Assembly (NCBI GenBank): GCA_947044405.1
Contig: CAMRHE010000012.1
Span: 8,924,001-8,988,000, forward strand
Source of the DNA: Leptodactylus fallax
Lineage: Eukaryota > Chordata > Amphibia > Anura > Leptodactylidae
Direction: 5' to 3'
Length of the DNA: 64,000 bases
The position numbers and the translations under genes are program-made. Below the pieces are notes generated by a model. That model did no database searches and was not told the DNA's origin. It saw only the letters and a program-made list of their open reading frames with translations. The first letter of the stretch is position 1, and each line of letters opens with the position of its first letter. Shown one piece after another: positions 24,743-35,118 of the stretch.

Positions 24743-25101
24743 CAGGTACATCTCAATAAATTAGAATATCTTTGAAACGTTTATTTCTTTCAGTAATTAA
24801 ATTAAAAACCTCCTATATTTTCTAGATTCTTTGCACACAGAGTGTTCTATTTCAAGTGTTTTATTTCTGTAAATGTTGATTATGGATTACAGGTAATGAA
24901 AAACAAAATATAAGAAAATTTGAATATTGTAAGTTCAGTATTGTAAATTCAGTGTGTCACCTGCCAAGGTTTCCTAAGTCTTTAAATGGTCCCTCAGTCT
25001 GGTTCAGTAGGACACACAATCATGGAAGACGCTGATTATGAATTGTATTACTGAAATGAATGAACATTTCAAAAATATTCTAATTTATTGAGATGCGCCT
25101 A
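24743..25101. mobile_element. Non-autonomous Tc1-like element, TA-flanked
   Basis: A 359-bp element with inverted ends caggtacatctcaataaatt and taggcgcatctcaataaatt (right end read in reverse), flanked by TA at 24741-24742 and 25102-25103. The interior contains cctaagtctttaaatggtc and gttcagtagg followed by atcatggaagac. As I recall, that is the leader and start-codon region of an autonomous Tc1-like family, so this is an internal-deletion derivative. A second copy lies at 43845-44148. Confidence 0.8.
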
Positions 25102-25187
25102 TAGTACATCACATTCTACTATTCCACACTGTTGGTGCCACAGTGTTGGTATAACAGAAAACATTGTCGTCTTCAAAATTATATTAA

Positions 25188-26470
25188 CCCCTTAATGACC
25201 GGGCCATTTTTTGTTTTTGCATTTTCGTTTTTCCCTCCCCACATTCCAAGAGCCATAACTTTTTCATTTTTCAGTTCACAGAGTCACATGATGGCTTATT
25301 ATTTGCGAAACAAATTGTACTTTGTAATGTCACTATTCAATATTCTGTGCAATGTACTGGGAAGCTGGAAAAAAATTCAGAATGAGGTGCAATTGGAGAA
25401 AAACTGCATTTGTGCCAAATTCATATGGGTTTAATTTTTACATCATTCACTGTGTGGTAAAAATGACATGTTACCTGTATTCTGCGGGTCAGTACGAACA
25501 CGGCGATACCAAATTTATATAGTATTTGTAATGTTTTGATACCTTTTAAAAAATTAAAAACTTTGCTAAATAGAAAAAAAAATTTTGCGTCGCCATATTG
25601 TGTCACCTGTAACTTTTTCATATTTACATGTATGGAGCGGGGTAAGGCGTCTTTTTATGCGGGACAACATGACGTTTTTATTGATACCACTTGGGGAAAG
25701 ATCTGTTGGTTTGATCACTTTTTATTAAATTTTTTATAGGAGACAAAGTGTTGAAAAAAACGCTATTTGGCCATTTTGATTTTTTTTTCCCCGCTACGCT
25801 GTTCACCGTATGGGATAAATATTTTAATATTTTAATAGTTCGGGCATTTTGGAGCGCGGGGATACCTAATGTGGTTATGTTTACTTTTGTTTATTTACTT
25901 TTATATCTGATCTAGGGAAAGGGGGGTAATTTGAACTTTTGTGTTTTTTTTTAATTTTTACATACTTTTAAAAACTTTTTTTTTTATACTTTTACTTGTA
26001 TGATCAGACTCCCTAGGGACCTTGAAACCTAGGGAGTCTGATCGATCATACTATTCACTGCGATACTACTGTATCGCAGTGAATAGCAAAATGCCTTCAC
26101 TGCTATTACACGATGCCTCTGGCATCGTGTAATAGCTATACTGAAATGACAGGCCTGGGAGCCTTCAATAGGCTCCCGGCTGTCATGGCAACCAAGCGCC
26201 GCCCTCCGATGACGAGGGCGGCGATGAGGTAAAAATGGCGGCGCCCTTGTCGGCTCCGCAATTTAGACGCCGCCGTCGCGTTTGACCGCGGCATCTAAAG
26301 GGTTAACAGCCGCGATCGGTGCAGGCACCAATCGCTGCTGTTAGCTGCGGGTCCTGGCTGTATTATACAGCCGGCACCCGTGGTGTATGGAGAGAGCTCA
26401 GCTCCTGAGCGCTCTCCATACATCGTCATGCAACTCAGGACGTACTATTACGCCCTGCGTCGTTAAGGGG
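25188..26470. mobile_element. TTAA-flanked non-autonomous DNA element, 1.28 kb
   Basis: TTAA lies at 25184-25187 and 26471-26474. Just inside, the ends read ccccttaatgac and, in reverse, ccccttaacgac. TTAA target sites are used by piggyBac and Kolobok transposases, and the family here is not resolved. The left half is AT-rich (tttttgtttttgcattttcg, ccataactttttcattt). The right third is GC-rich and consists of consecutive hairpins, listed separately. No transposase is encoded. Related sequence recurs at 57271-58250 and inside the element at 59078-60310. Confidence 0.85.
25998..26420. repeat. Array of eight consecutive hairpins inside the TTAA element
   Basis: Inverted repeats occur one after another. 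25998-26051 has arms with actccctagg. 26051-26086 has 16-bp perfect arms and a 4-base loop. 26103-26135 has 15-bp perfect arms and a 3-base loop. 26148-26184 has gacagcc/gggagcc arms. 26197-26223 has 10-bp perfect arms of cgccgccctc. 26305-26342 has three stem blocks with two mismatches. 26347-26380 has a ggctgta stem. 26386-26420 has tatggagag and gctcag stem blocks. Each was found by reading the arms directly. Confidence 0.9.
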
Positions 26471-26474
26471 TTAA

Positions 26475-26989
26475 AAAAGGTCCCCACATCCAAGACACCC
26501 ATGCCATTGCTTCTTTCAATACCAACGACATTTTGGTTGCACATCTGGTTAGTCACTTCTTCAACACCTTTCAACCAGCCACACAACACATTTTGCCAAA
26601 AACAGGCTAATTGAGCATTTTAAATGTTAAAATGTGTAAAGGAGAGTGGCAGCGCAATGTATAAACTAGGAGTTTGTATACACTGCTTATTATCCGTTTT
26701 CCATAGACATACAGTACATGTCATTGTCACTTCGACATAACTTCGGCTTTGTTTGCCTTAGAGAGCAAGAGTCCTAGGAGCCATTACAGTGCCATACACT
26801 ATGTTTTAAGCCAATTTAAGCTCAGGTTCAAGCCAAACTTATTTAACCCAAAACTAATATTTGGACCAAACCATCTGAACATGAAACTAAATGAATCTTC
26901 AGAAGTTTGCCCATCTCTACCATTTACATGCCACAACCTCTGGTTATACTCCCTATTTACAGGTCCAAATAATGTATCATGCTATACCA
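26475..26989. other. Noncoding DNA with a possible old element end
   Basis: No gene. Near 26905-26922 the sequence gaagtttgcccatctcta is, in reverse, similar to the tagagatgagcgaac-type end that I associate with hAT-like repeats. It could pair with a similar end near 23990. Confidence 0.4.
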
Positions 26990-27250
26990 CTTTGGTAATG
27001 GCCCCCACACAGCACAATGCCCACTACATGGTATAATATCCCCTATGGGCCCTGCACAGTATAATAATGCCCCCTTATGGCCTTCACACAGTATGATGAC
27101 CCCTTAATGATCTTCACAGAGTATAATGCCCTATTGTTGCCACCACACAGTATTATGCTTTTTAATGGCCCCCACATGGTAAAATGCCCTATTGTGGTCG
27201 CCACCCAGTGTTATACCATTTTAATTTATTGTGGCCTCCACAAAATGCGG
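26990..27250. repeat. Minisatellite cacacagtataatgcccc type, degenerate
   Basis: About seven degenerate units of about 35 bp with a core like cccccacacagtataatgcccc. It is the same family as 32165-32360 and 44780-46112. It continues rightward into sequence to about 27665 that matches 32378-32757, so the array is part of a larger composite repeat. Confidence 0.8.
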
Positions 27251-27665
27251 TCATAGGCTCTGTAAGTTCATATGAAGATGTTAATATCATTACTGTTCCT
27301 ACTGGGCTACTACTCTCAGGCAGTGGAAGAGACAACATAAATAATGAGGCCAAAAGTTGATCTCTTGTGTAGACCTAATAACCCATGGCTGCGTGCGAAT
27401 TACAGGACAAAGCAGCTCTGAGTCTCATTATTAATGATATATCTTCCTCTGCCTGAAAGTAATGCAGGTGTCCAGTGGTCTGTGCAGGGTAATTGCCGGC
27501 AACATGATTTTTTTGCCTCTTCAGTAGAAGCAGTGTCCCTGGTCTCAGGGAAGATTCTGGCCACAGGGTATATTTGTCAGCTCTCCTGGGAGTCCAGGAG
27601 GTCTACCCTCTTTTTGGGAACCTCATAATACAGCCTCATGGATGTTTCTAGATATTTGGCAAGTA
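27251..27665. mobile_element. Right part of a composite repeat (copy 1)
   Basis: This segment shares blocks in the same order with 32378-32757: attactgttcctactgggct, then ataataatgag-like sequence, then ttctggccaca, then cagctctcctgggagtcc with aggaggt..ccctctttt, and finally a right end ggcaagtatgct. The paired copy has an inverted left end, which this copy appears to have lost. Confidence 0.65.
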
Positions 27666-28919
27666 TGCTTACAAATCTTGTATTTATAAAGTGTTTCAGG
27701 CGTCTTCTATAGGCCCCATAGCAGTTGTGTGCCCTGGCTGTGCGCCATTTTTGCTGCCATCTTTGTCTAATGTATTCAGTTACTTGTTGATTCATTCTTC
27801 AGTTTTCTTTCAGGTAGGATATCGAGTACAAAATGTTATTTCCCCATCAGAGAGATGGGAACCCATAACAGTTGTAATGTAACCTGTGTCACCTTCTCTC
27901 TGTATATAGCACCCCATCTGTGGTCCTCAATGTATATAGGAGATGGTACAGTTTATTACATGCTGGATCAGCAGCCGAGTCTAGTTCTAGCTCTGGACCA
28001 TATAGCGGCAGCAATCATTCTTATCATAGTCACTGTGCAAGAAGCAATCCATACAAAAGACAAATACCACAATAAAGATTTTTTTTTTATCTTTTTATTG
28101 CATTAAATTATTGCATTGCATTATGCAACATTATAATAAAATTATCACTGACCTTTAAATTAATCAATGATCACAGTGACTCTCGGTGGAAACCACAGAA
28201 ATCACTGCATTTGGATCAGTCCACCATTGTCTTGAGATGAAAGCTACTGGACCAAAAGATCCAGAGAAAAGCAAAATAAACCACCTGGAGAGTTTTACCT
28301 TGTGAAAGGAAGGGGGGATCCTGAGCTCTGCAGAGGTATCAGAAATGCCTACTAGTAAGTGACATAACAAAATTATTAAAAGACATTTAAATAAACTCAG
28401 CTTAAAGCGACCAACCGGCCTTAAGACTCTGAAAAGATAACTAACAAGTTCCCAATAGATCCACGTACAGAGGTGAAGAGGATACAGCAGAGATCCACAC
28501 TATAAACTCTCATGTACATACATGATCACTGGCAGAGATTAATATTATAAATAGCTCCAGGATAATTTTCTCAGGACTGCAGCCAATATAAAGCTTTACC
28601 ACAGTACTGCATGTAAGAGCCATGATATATTGTGACATATGTCATTACAACTATACCATTTTGTACACAGGATTATGCTACAGAATGCTTTTTTTCCACA
28701 TCCTAATAAAATAGCCTCATTCAAAGAGGTTGACCCAACCAATACCAACCCCCATGGCCAAATGCAATATTTGGTCATATGGATGTCACAGAGAGAATGC
28801 CCTGGTTCATGATTCCCTGAGCAAAGGCCCCTTGCTAGACCCCATGTTCTGAAAGATCACCCAAGTAATACAATCACCCATTTTTTTGTAATACCAGATG
28901 TCTTGGACCATCAGCTGAT
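27666..28919. other. Noncoding DNA, no gene recognised
   Basis: Mixed AT-rich sequence with no coding motif, RNA gene or clear repeat structure visible. Confidence 0.5.
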
Positions 28920-29280
28920 CACCAGTGAATCCTCATTAGAGCAGGGGTTGTCCACATGGAACACTCCTGTAAGGCTGTAAGTTCAAACATTACATATTTT
29001 GGGCAAATACGCAGGGTCCAGATGTGCATATTTTTCATAAAATCAGGTTGAAGAACATTTCTTATGAATCTCTTTTCTGTAAATAATTTTTGTGAAAATC
29101 ACAGCAACAAATACATATTTATTTTGGGTTAATGGTACAGTTTTGAACTTCATCACACACCCCAAGCTACATGACGTGTGAACCAGGCCTCAGTATTAAG
29201 TGAAGAACTACATACCTGGTGATATTGTCCTCTTCAAGCTGTCAATCTAAAGTGACATAGGATGGCAGAGGTGAACATCT
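28920..29280 (+). repeat. Dispersed repeat, copy 1 (left of the Tc1 element)
   Basis: The blocks ccagatgtgca, ataaaatcaggttgaagaacatttct, gaaaatcacagcaa, aatggtacagtt and aagtgaagaactacatacct recur in the same order and orientation at 31310-31625. The two copies are clearly diverged. Confidence 0.75.
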
Positions 29281-29313
29281 TTGTGCATTCTACACCAATT
29301 GTGATGTGGAATA

Positions 29314-29525
29314 CAGTCATATGAAAAAGTTTGGGCACCCCTATTAATCTTAATCATTTTTAGTTCTAAATATTTGGGTGTTTACAACAGCCATTTCAAT
29401 TTGATATATCTAATAACTGATGGACACAGTAATATTTCAGGATTGAAATGAGGTTTATTGTACTAACAGAAAATGTGCAATATGCATTAAACCAAAATTT
29501 GACCGGTGCAAAAATTTGGGTAGCC
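29314..29525 (+). repeat. Left 212-bp terminal inverted repeat
   Basis: It matches the reverse complement of 30751-30962 almost exactly. The last bases (from aatttgggtagcc) diverge most. Confidence 0.93.
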
Positions 29526-29711
29526 TTATCATTTTATTGATTTGAATACTCCTAACTACTTTTTACTGACTTACTGAAGCACAAAATTGGTTTTGTAACC
29601 TCAATGAGCTTTGAACTTCATAGCCAGGTGTATCCAATCATGAGAAAAGGTATTTAAGGTGGCCAATTGCAAGTTGTACTCCTATTTGAATCTCCTCTGA
29701 AGAGTGGCATC

Positions 29712-30734
29712 ATGGGCTCCTCAAAACAACTCTCAAATGATCTGAAAACAAAGATTGTGCAACATAGTTGTTCAGGGGAAGGATACAAAAAGTTGTCTCA
29801 GAGATTTAACCTGTCAGTTTCCACTGTGAGGAACATAGTAAGGAAATGGAAGACCACAGGGACAGTTCTTGTTAAGCCCAGAAGTGGCAGGCCAAGAAAA
29901 ATATCAGAAAGGCAGAGAAGAAGAATGGTGAGAACAGTCAAGGACAATCCACAGACCACCTCCAAAGAGCTGCAGCATCATCTTGCTGCAGATGGTGTCA
30001 CTGTGCATCGGTCAACAATACAGCACACTTTGCACAAGGAGAAGCTGTATGGGAGAGTGATGCGAAAGAAGCCGTTTCTGAAAGCACGCCACAAACAGAG
30101 TCGCCTGAGGTATGCAAAAGCACATTTGGACAAGCCAGCTTCATTTTGGAAGAAGGTCCTGTGGACTGATGAAACAAAGATTGAGTTGTTTGGTCATACA
30201 AAAAGGCGTTATGCATGGCGTCAAAAAAACACAGCATTCCAAGAAAAACACTTGCTACCCACCGTAAAATTTGGTGTAGGTTCCATCATGCTTTGGGGCT
30301 GTGTGGCCAATGCCGGCACCGGGAATCTTGTTAAAGTTGAGGGTCGCATGGATTCAACTCAGTATCAGCAGATTCTTGAGAATAATGTACAAGAATCAGT
30401 GACGAATTTGAAGTTACGCCGGGGATGGATATTTCAGCAAGACAATGATCCAAAATACAGCTCCAAATCTACTCAGGCATTCATGCAGAGGAACAATTAC
30501 AATGTTCTGGAATGGCCATCCCAGTCCCCAGACCTGAATATCATTGAACATCTGTGGGATAATTTGAAGCGGGCTGTCCATGCTCGGCGACCATCAAACT
30601 TAACTGAACTGGAATTGTTTTGTAAAGAGGAATGGTCAAAAATACCTTCATCCAGGATCCAGGAACTGATTAAAAGCTACAGGAAGCGACTAGAGGCTGT
30701 TATTTTTGCAAAAGGAGGATCTACTAAATATTAA
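29712..30734 (+). CDS. Tc1 transposase, intact, 340 aa
   Basis: A DD34E cut-and-paste transposase of typical family length. The start is the ATG at 29712 (MGSSKQLSNDLKTKIV), since the upstream extension begins only at a TTG. The N-terminal paired-like DNA-binding region has helix-turn-helix segments (YKKLSQRFNLSVSTVRNIV, residues 25-43), then the GRPRK hook at 59-63 and a second helix-turn-helix around 80-110. The catalytic triad is D153 in LWTDETKIELFG, D244 in FQQDNDPK and E279 in SPDLNIIEHLWD, with 34 residues between the last two. It ends FAKGGSTKY, a normal Tc1 C-terminus. There are no internal stops or missing catalytic residues. Its natural sites are the inverted repeats at 29314-29525 and 30751-30962, and it probably mobilises deleted relatives with the same ends elsewhere in the genome. 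Confidence 0.96.
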   Translation: MGSSKQLSNDLKTKIVQHSCSGEGYKKLSQRFNLSVSTVRNIVRKWKTTGTVLVKPRSGRPRKISERQRRRMVRTVKDNPQTTSKELQHHLAADGVTVHRSTIQHTLHKEKLYGRVMRKKPFLKARHKQSRLRYAKAHLDKPASFWKKVLWTDETKIELFGHTKRRYAWRQKNTAFQEKHLLPTVKFGVGSIMLWGCVANAGTGNLVKVEGRMDSTQYQQILENNVQESVTNLKLRRGWIFQQDNDPKYSSKSTQAFMQRNNYNVLEWPSQSPDLNIIEHLWDNLKRAVHARRPSNLTELELFCKEEWSKIPSSRIQELIKSYRKRLEAVIFAKGGSTKY

Positions 30735-30750
30735 TGTCACTTTTCTGTTG

Positions 30751-30962
30751 AGGTGCCCATACTTTTGCACCGGTCAAATTTTGGTTTAATGCATATTGCA
30801 CATTTTCTGTTAGTACAATAAACCTCATTTCAATCCTGAAATATTACTGTGTCCATCAGTTATTAGATATATCAAATTGAAATGGCTGTTGCAAACACCC
30901 AAATATTTAGAACTAAAAATGATTAAGATTAATAGGGGTGCCCAAACTTTTTCATATGACTG
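30751..30962 (-). repeat. Right 212-bp terminal inverted repeat
   Basis: Reverse complement of the left repeat. The terminal catatgactg is followed by the duplicated TA. Confidence 0.93.
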
Positions 30963-31309
30963 TATATGATGTCATGTGTTCTGTGATGTCATCAGATCTG
31001 CCACTGGGAGGTTTGGCCAACTTTCTGTTATTGTGTGTGGGCACATGATATATTGTGATACGTGTATCATAACACATATTTAAAGGGTCCCTTCTGCTTT
31101 ATCACCATCTGCTATATGAACTCAAGGAAACCTAAGAGGTTCTTGAGAGCATTAACCTGCAAGTCCCCAGTCAACCCTTGATCCAACAGAACCAATGGAG
31201 GCTGATAACAAAAGACTAAAGCTTTTTATAACTAGGTTTATGTTAGAAAACTTTTTGTCTTTCCTCATTATGGGAAAATCCTCCTGCTGATCATCAGCAT
31301 ATCTTCATT

Positions 31310-31625
31310 TAGGGTAGGGATTTCCCAAGTCGGACAATGCCTGTAAGGCAGGCTTCATATAGCATATGGCATATTTTGTGCTTTATGGAGGAACAATAAA
31401 ACAACCCAGATGTGCACATTTACCATAAAATCAAGTGGAAGAACATTTCTTTGAAATGTCTTTCCTGCAAACAGTTTTCCTGAAAATCGCAGCAAGAAAT
31501 TGAGATTTTTGGAGGGCTAATGGTACAGTTCTAAACTTCTCAGCTTCATGATGTGTGCACAAGGTCTCAGAATTAAGTGAAGAGCTACATACCTGTGAAT
31601 CTCAAGTGACACCATCCGTACTTTA
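31310..31625 (+). repeat. Dispersed repeat, copy 2 (right of the Tc1 element)
   Basis: Same order and orientation of blocks as 28920-29280, including ataaaatcaagtggaagaacatttct and aagtgaagagctacatacct. The divergence between the copies is much greater than that between the inverted repeats of the transposon lying between them, so the copies are older than that insertion. Confidence 0.75.
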
Positions 31626-31837
31626 ACTTTGGACAGAATGTCTGCCTCTACAGGCTATTCCAGCAGTTTACGACCAGGGAGTAAGTGTTCAGTAGGATTC
31701 ATTATTTACTACCCTGCTCCCCACTCCCTCTCTGCTCAGGGTGCCGAGTGATAACATCACATCAGACCCCAAAGTGGAAGAGAGTTGGGGACCAGTAAGC
31801 AGTAAGTAATGAATCTCGCTCACCATTCACTCTCTGG

Positions 31838-32110
31838 ACATTATATTGTGTGTGAGGTCATTGAGGGGTCTATTATACTGTGTGTTGGGGCACTGAAGGG
31901 ATCATAATACCATGTGTTGGAGAATTGAAGTTGGCATTATATGGTGTGTAGTGACATTATGCTGTGTGTGATGGCACTAAGGGGGCCATTATATTGTATG
32001 CAAGGCACTGAGGTGGCATTATTCTGTTTGGGGGCAGTACAGGGGCATTAGGCTGTGGGAGGAACTTTGTGGGGGGAATAACAAGGTATTATACTGCGGG
32101 TGGCATTATT
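31838..32110. repeat. Degenerate minisatellite, attatactgtgtg type
   Basis: About eight poorly conserved units with cattatactgtgtg and ggcactgagggg cores. Some units are longer (up to 45 bp) than in the other arrays. Confidence 0.7.
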
Positions 32111-32111
32111 C

Positions 32112-32757
32112 ATACTTGCCAACTCTCCCAGAACATTGGGAGGGTCTCAGAAAAAGGGGTGACCTTCCGGAGTATGCCCCCATAGTGGTCCCCACATAGT
32201 ATGATGCCCCATAGTCGCCCCCACACAGTATATATCCCATTCTAAGTTGCACACAGTACAATGTCCCATTGTGAACCAACACAGTAGAATGCCCCATTGT
32301 GGCCCCCACACAATATAGTTAACCCATAAGGGCTTCCAGACCGTATAATGACCCATTGTGGCATTGTTTTCTGTTCATTGCATCTTTATTGTTCCTGCTG
32401 CCCTATTGCTCCTGGAGAGACATCATAAATAATGAGATGGAGAGCTGCTCTGTCTTGTAAATGTAATAACCTATGTGGATTACATAGGTTATCAGATCTA
32501 CAGGACCAACCAGTTCTCAGCCTCACTATTTATGACATCTCTTCTGATGCCAGGAGCAGCAGTCTGACTAGGCGGTGTAGATGTCCTGTGCTGCAGGCAA
32601 CTCAGTATTTATGCCTTCCTGACAAAGACAACATTCCCAGATTTGGAGAGTTCTGGCCACATGCAAGATTTACCAGCTCTCTCGGAAATCCGGGAGGTAT
32701 CTCCCCCTCTTTTCGAGAGTCTCCCAAATATTCCAGGATTGTTGACAAGTATGCTAA
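32112..32757. mobile_element. Composite non-autonomous element with an internal minisatellite (copy 2)
   Basis: The left end catacttgccaactctcccag and the right end ttgacaagtatg (in reverse catacttgtcaa) are inverted. Next to each end are further inverted blocks with gggagg/ctcccg character: aacattgggagggtctcag on the left and ctctcggaaatccgggagg on the right. Inside, 32165-32360 is an array of cacacagtataatgcccc units, and the following block matches 27251-27665. No open transposase frame is seen, and the 189-codon frame here has no recognisable domain. The family is unassigned. Confidence 0.65.
32165..32360. repeat. Minisatellite inside the composite element
   Basis: Five or six units of about 35 bp with a core like tggcccccacacagtataatgcccca, bounded on both sides by non-tandem sequence of the composite element. 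Confidence 0.8.
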
Positions 32758-33792
32758 AGAAGCAACAAATTTATCATCCAATCTTTGCTATAGGGTATTC
32801 TTATCCTTATGTGCGCTCTGCATGTACCAATCATTGTTATGCTGTTTGTTTACATTTGAAGTTGAGTCACTTAGAACTTCTCTTCAGGGCCTTGGTTGCA
32901 GCATGTTGGTTCAGTTATGCACAGAAATAGGGGCAGATTTATCAAGACCAGCACTGCTGCATGTTCTTGATATCCACTGTGCTAACAGAAGATGCGCTTA
33001 ATTTAGGACAAGGTGCATGCCTCATCATAAATTAAGTGTATCATCCGACAGTCCGTGCACCCAGTCATCATTTATTCCAGAAAACCAGCATAAATGTTTA
33101 TAAATCTGGCAGGGCCCTACCTACCTCAAGTCCATACCATGTCCCTTTTCGGGAAAGTGTCAAGAGCAGCGTAAGAACGCCACTGGAGCTAAATTTTTGG
33201 ACAAATGGTGTTTACAAAAATTGCTGAGTTTTCATTACAATTTTTAAGTGAGATAATAAATCTTTGTCATAGTGTGTTATATATGATATTTCTACTATTT
33301 TGACCTGTACACTGTCACGTTTCAAAAGGAAGAAAACCATGAAATGTATTTATCTTTTGAATTTCCTTTAGAATTGTTGGTAAATAAACATGGCTGAGGA
33401 AATCTTTTATGTATTTCCAAGACAATAGTCTGCATAGCGTTTATATTGTGGAACAGATTTCTAGTGTTACATATCACTAAATCTCTGTAGCAGGGAAGAC
33501 AGGCAAATGACCAATTCCACTCTCCCACCCTAATCCTGTCTCCATTACTGTACTGAACATTTTACTGCAGCATATTTTCAAAAAGAAAGTCGGCAGTAGA
33601 TTATAACTACAATTTATGATACCAAGCAATGATATAATTTATGATATTTATACATCACCAACATATTCTGTACTGTATTACAAATAAGGGATCAAGTAAA
33701 TACACATTATAAAGAAAGGTCTACAGAAATATTTAAAGTTAGCAAAACCAAAATGTACAGACTCATGCTAATTTCCACTTACAAGTTAAAGG
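32758..33792. other. Noncoding DNA, no gene recognised
   Basis: No coding motif, RNA gene or repeat boundary is recognised. Confidence 0.5.
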
Positions 33793-33959
33793 TACATTCA
33801 CATGCAGCAGATTTTTGCAGAAATTTCTGTAATTGTCACATATATCTGAATGAGGCCTGTAAAAATCTATTTACATGCTGCAATCACATCCTCATTCAGA
33901 TGTTTGGAACAGACTTTCAGTTACAAAAATTTCTGCAAAAAATTTGCTACATGTGAATA
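33793..33959. mobile_element. Palindromic MITE-like element of about 165 bp
   Basis: Nearly the whole segment folds on itself. Outer arms are cattcacatg and catgtgaat. Further in, gcagaaatttctgtaa pairs with ttacaaaaatttctgc. The centre has atctgaatgagg paired with cctcattcagat. The flanks are T/A-rich and TA may be the target. Confidence 0.75.
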
Positions 33960-34127
33960 TATTAAAGCTAAATGCTACCATAAGCATGAGTCCTGTGTCA
34001 TGTCAACAGTAAACATCCTGAGACCATTCATGTGTGGAGTTGCTTTTCCTTCAAGGGAACATTGCCATAAAAAAAAAAAAAAGCATCTAAGCATCCTACA
34101 AGAGCACCGGCTTCAAGTGATTCAGGA

Positions 34128-34612
34128 GCAATTTAGTAATGAACAATGTTTTTTTCCAACATGTTGGAGAACCAAGTCACAAGAGAAAAGAGATCACTAA
34201 TAGATGAACATAACATTGAAATATCTATGACCAGGAAACTCATCATATCTCAATCCCATTGAGAACCCGTGTCCAATCCTTAAAAAGCAAGTGGGCAAAA
34301 AAAAAAACAAACTCTGAAAAAGTCCAAGCACTGATTAGGCAAGAACAGATCACCATCATTCAGGATTTGGCCCGAGATCCAGCATGCCAGTGCGAATTGC
34401 AGAACTCTTGAAAAATAAGGGTAATTACTGTAAATATTGAGTCTTTGCATAAACTTGACGAATTTGTCAATAAAAGTTTTAAAAAAGTAAGAAATGCTTA
34501 GAATTGTACTTCATTAACAGTAGAAACATCTGACTAAAAGATCTAAAAACACTGAATTAAAATACTTCTGAAAACCAAAATTTGTGTCAGTGTCAAAACT
34601 TTGCCATATCCA
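34128..34612 (+). pseudogene. Tc1-like transposase C-terminal remnant with 3' terminus
   Basis: Across frames the translation keeps the order of a Tc1 C-terminus. It has a GNSSYLNPIENPCPILKKQV block (from the [11 protein letters not shown] motif around the catalytic Glu), then a region matching LIRQEW and RIAELLKNKG, and a YCKY end near 34440. The following sequence (gagtctttgcataaacttga to about 34612) looks like the 3' end of a Tc1 family that ends in a 'ggccacgactg' type repeat. Many stops make it clearly dead, and the N-terminal two thirds are missing. Confidence 0.7.
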
Positions 34613-34871
34613 AAGCTGTAAGTATTAATTTAAAGAGACTATCCCAGAAGCGAGAAGTTTTTCCAAAAAGCCTTTTACCTTAAAAAGCCAAAAATAACAA
34701 AGAAAACATAAATATAACATATAGAAATGGATTATAATGTATAAACACATAAAACATATACATATAGAATACAAAAACATGCCTATTCTCCAGGCCTTTC
34801 CTGCACAGGCCGCATGCTAACCACCTCACTGTACTGAGCCAGGAAGATATGTGGACTATTGACAAAGGCTT

Positions 34872-35118
34872 GGTTCACATCTGTGCCCGAATTCCGTTTG
34901 AGGATTCTGTATCCCATTCCGCTTGCAAAATGCGGAGCGAAAAGTCCTACAAGCAGGACTTCTCTCCGCATTTAACGGATGGACATCCGTCGGACCCCAT
35001 TATAGTCCATTGTTTCCGTGGGTTTCCACAGGTAACCGCTTTTTAAGCGGATTGGGTTTCCATTTTTTGGGTCCCCAAATGGAACCAAAGAACAGAAACC
35101 AGGCGCAGGTGTGAACCT
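34872..35118. mobile_element. Small inverted-repeat element, ggttcacacctgcgcc type
   Basis: The left end reads ggttcacatctgtgcccg and the right end, in reverse, aggttcacacctgcgcctgg. Between them are internal inverted blocks such as ggagcg..cgctttttaagcgg. It is non-coding. I recall repeats with this 'ggttcacacctgcgc' terminus from frog genomes, where they behave as hAT-like MITEs. The family and target duplication were not confirmed. Confidence 0.65.

Larger units (their letters stand above)
29314..30962 (+). mobile_element. Complete Tc1-type transposon, apparently autonomous
   Basis: A 1649-bp element flanked by TA (29312-29313 and 30963-30964), with 212-bp terminal inverted repeats at 29314-29525 and 30751-30962. 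By eye the repeats differ at only a few positions, one at about position 71 and a few at the inner end. The termini begin cagtcatatgaaaaagtttg. The interior has a short leader and one intact transposase gene. The near-identity of the inverted repeats and the open frame indicate recent activity. Confidence 0.95.

Noticed and set aside
32432..33001. 189-codon plus-strand frame
   Set aside because: It crosses the right boundary of the composite repeat, has no recognisable domain and is Cys/Ser/Leu-rich in the way of chance frames.
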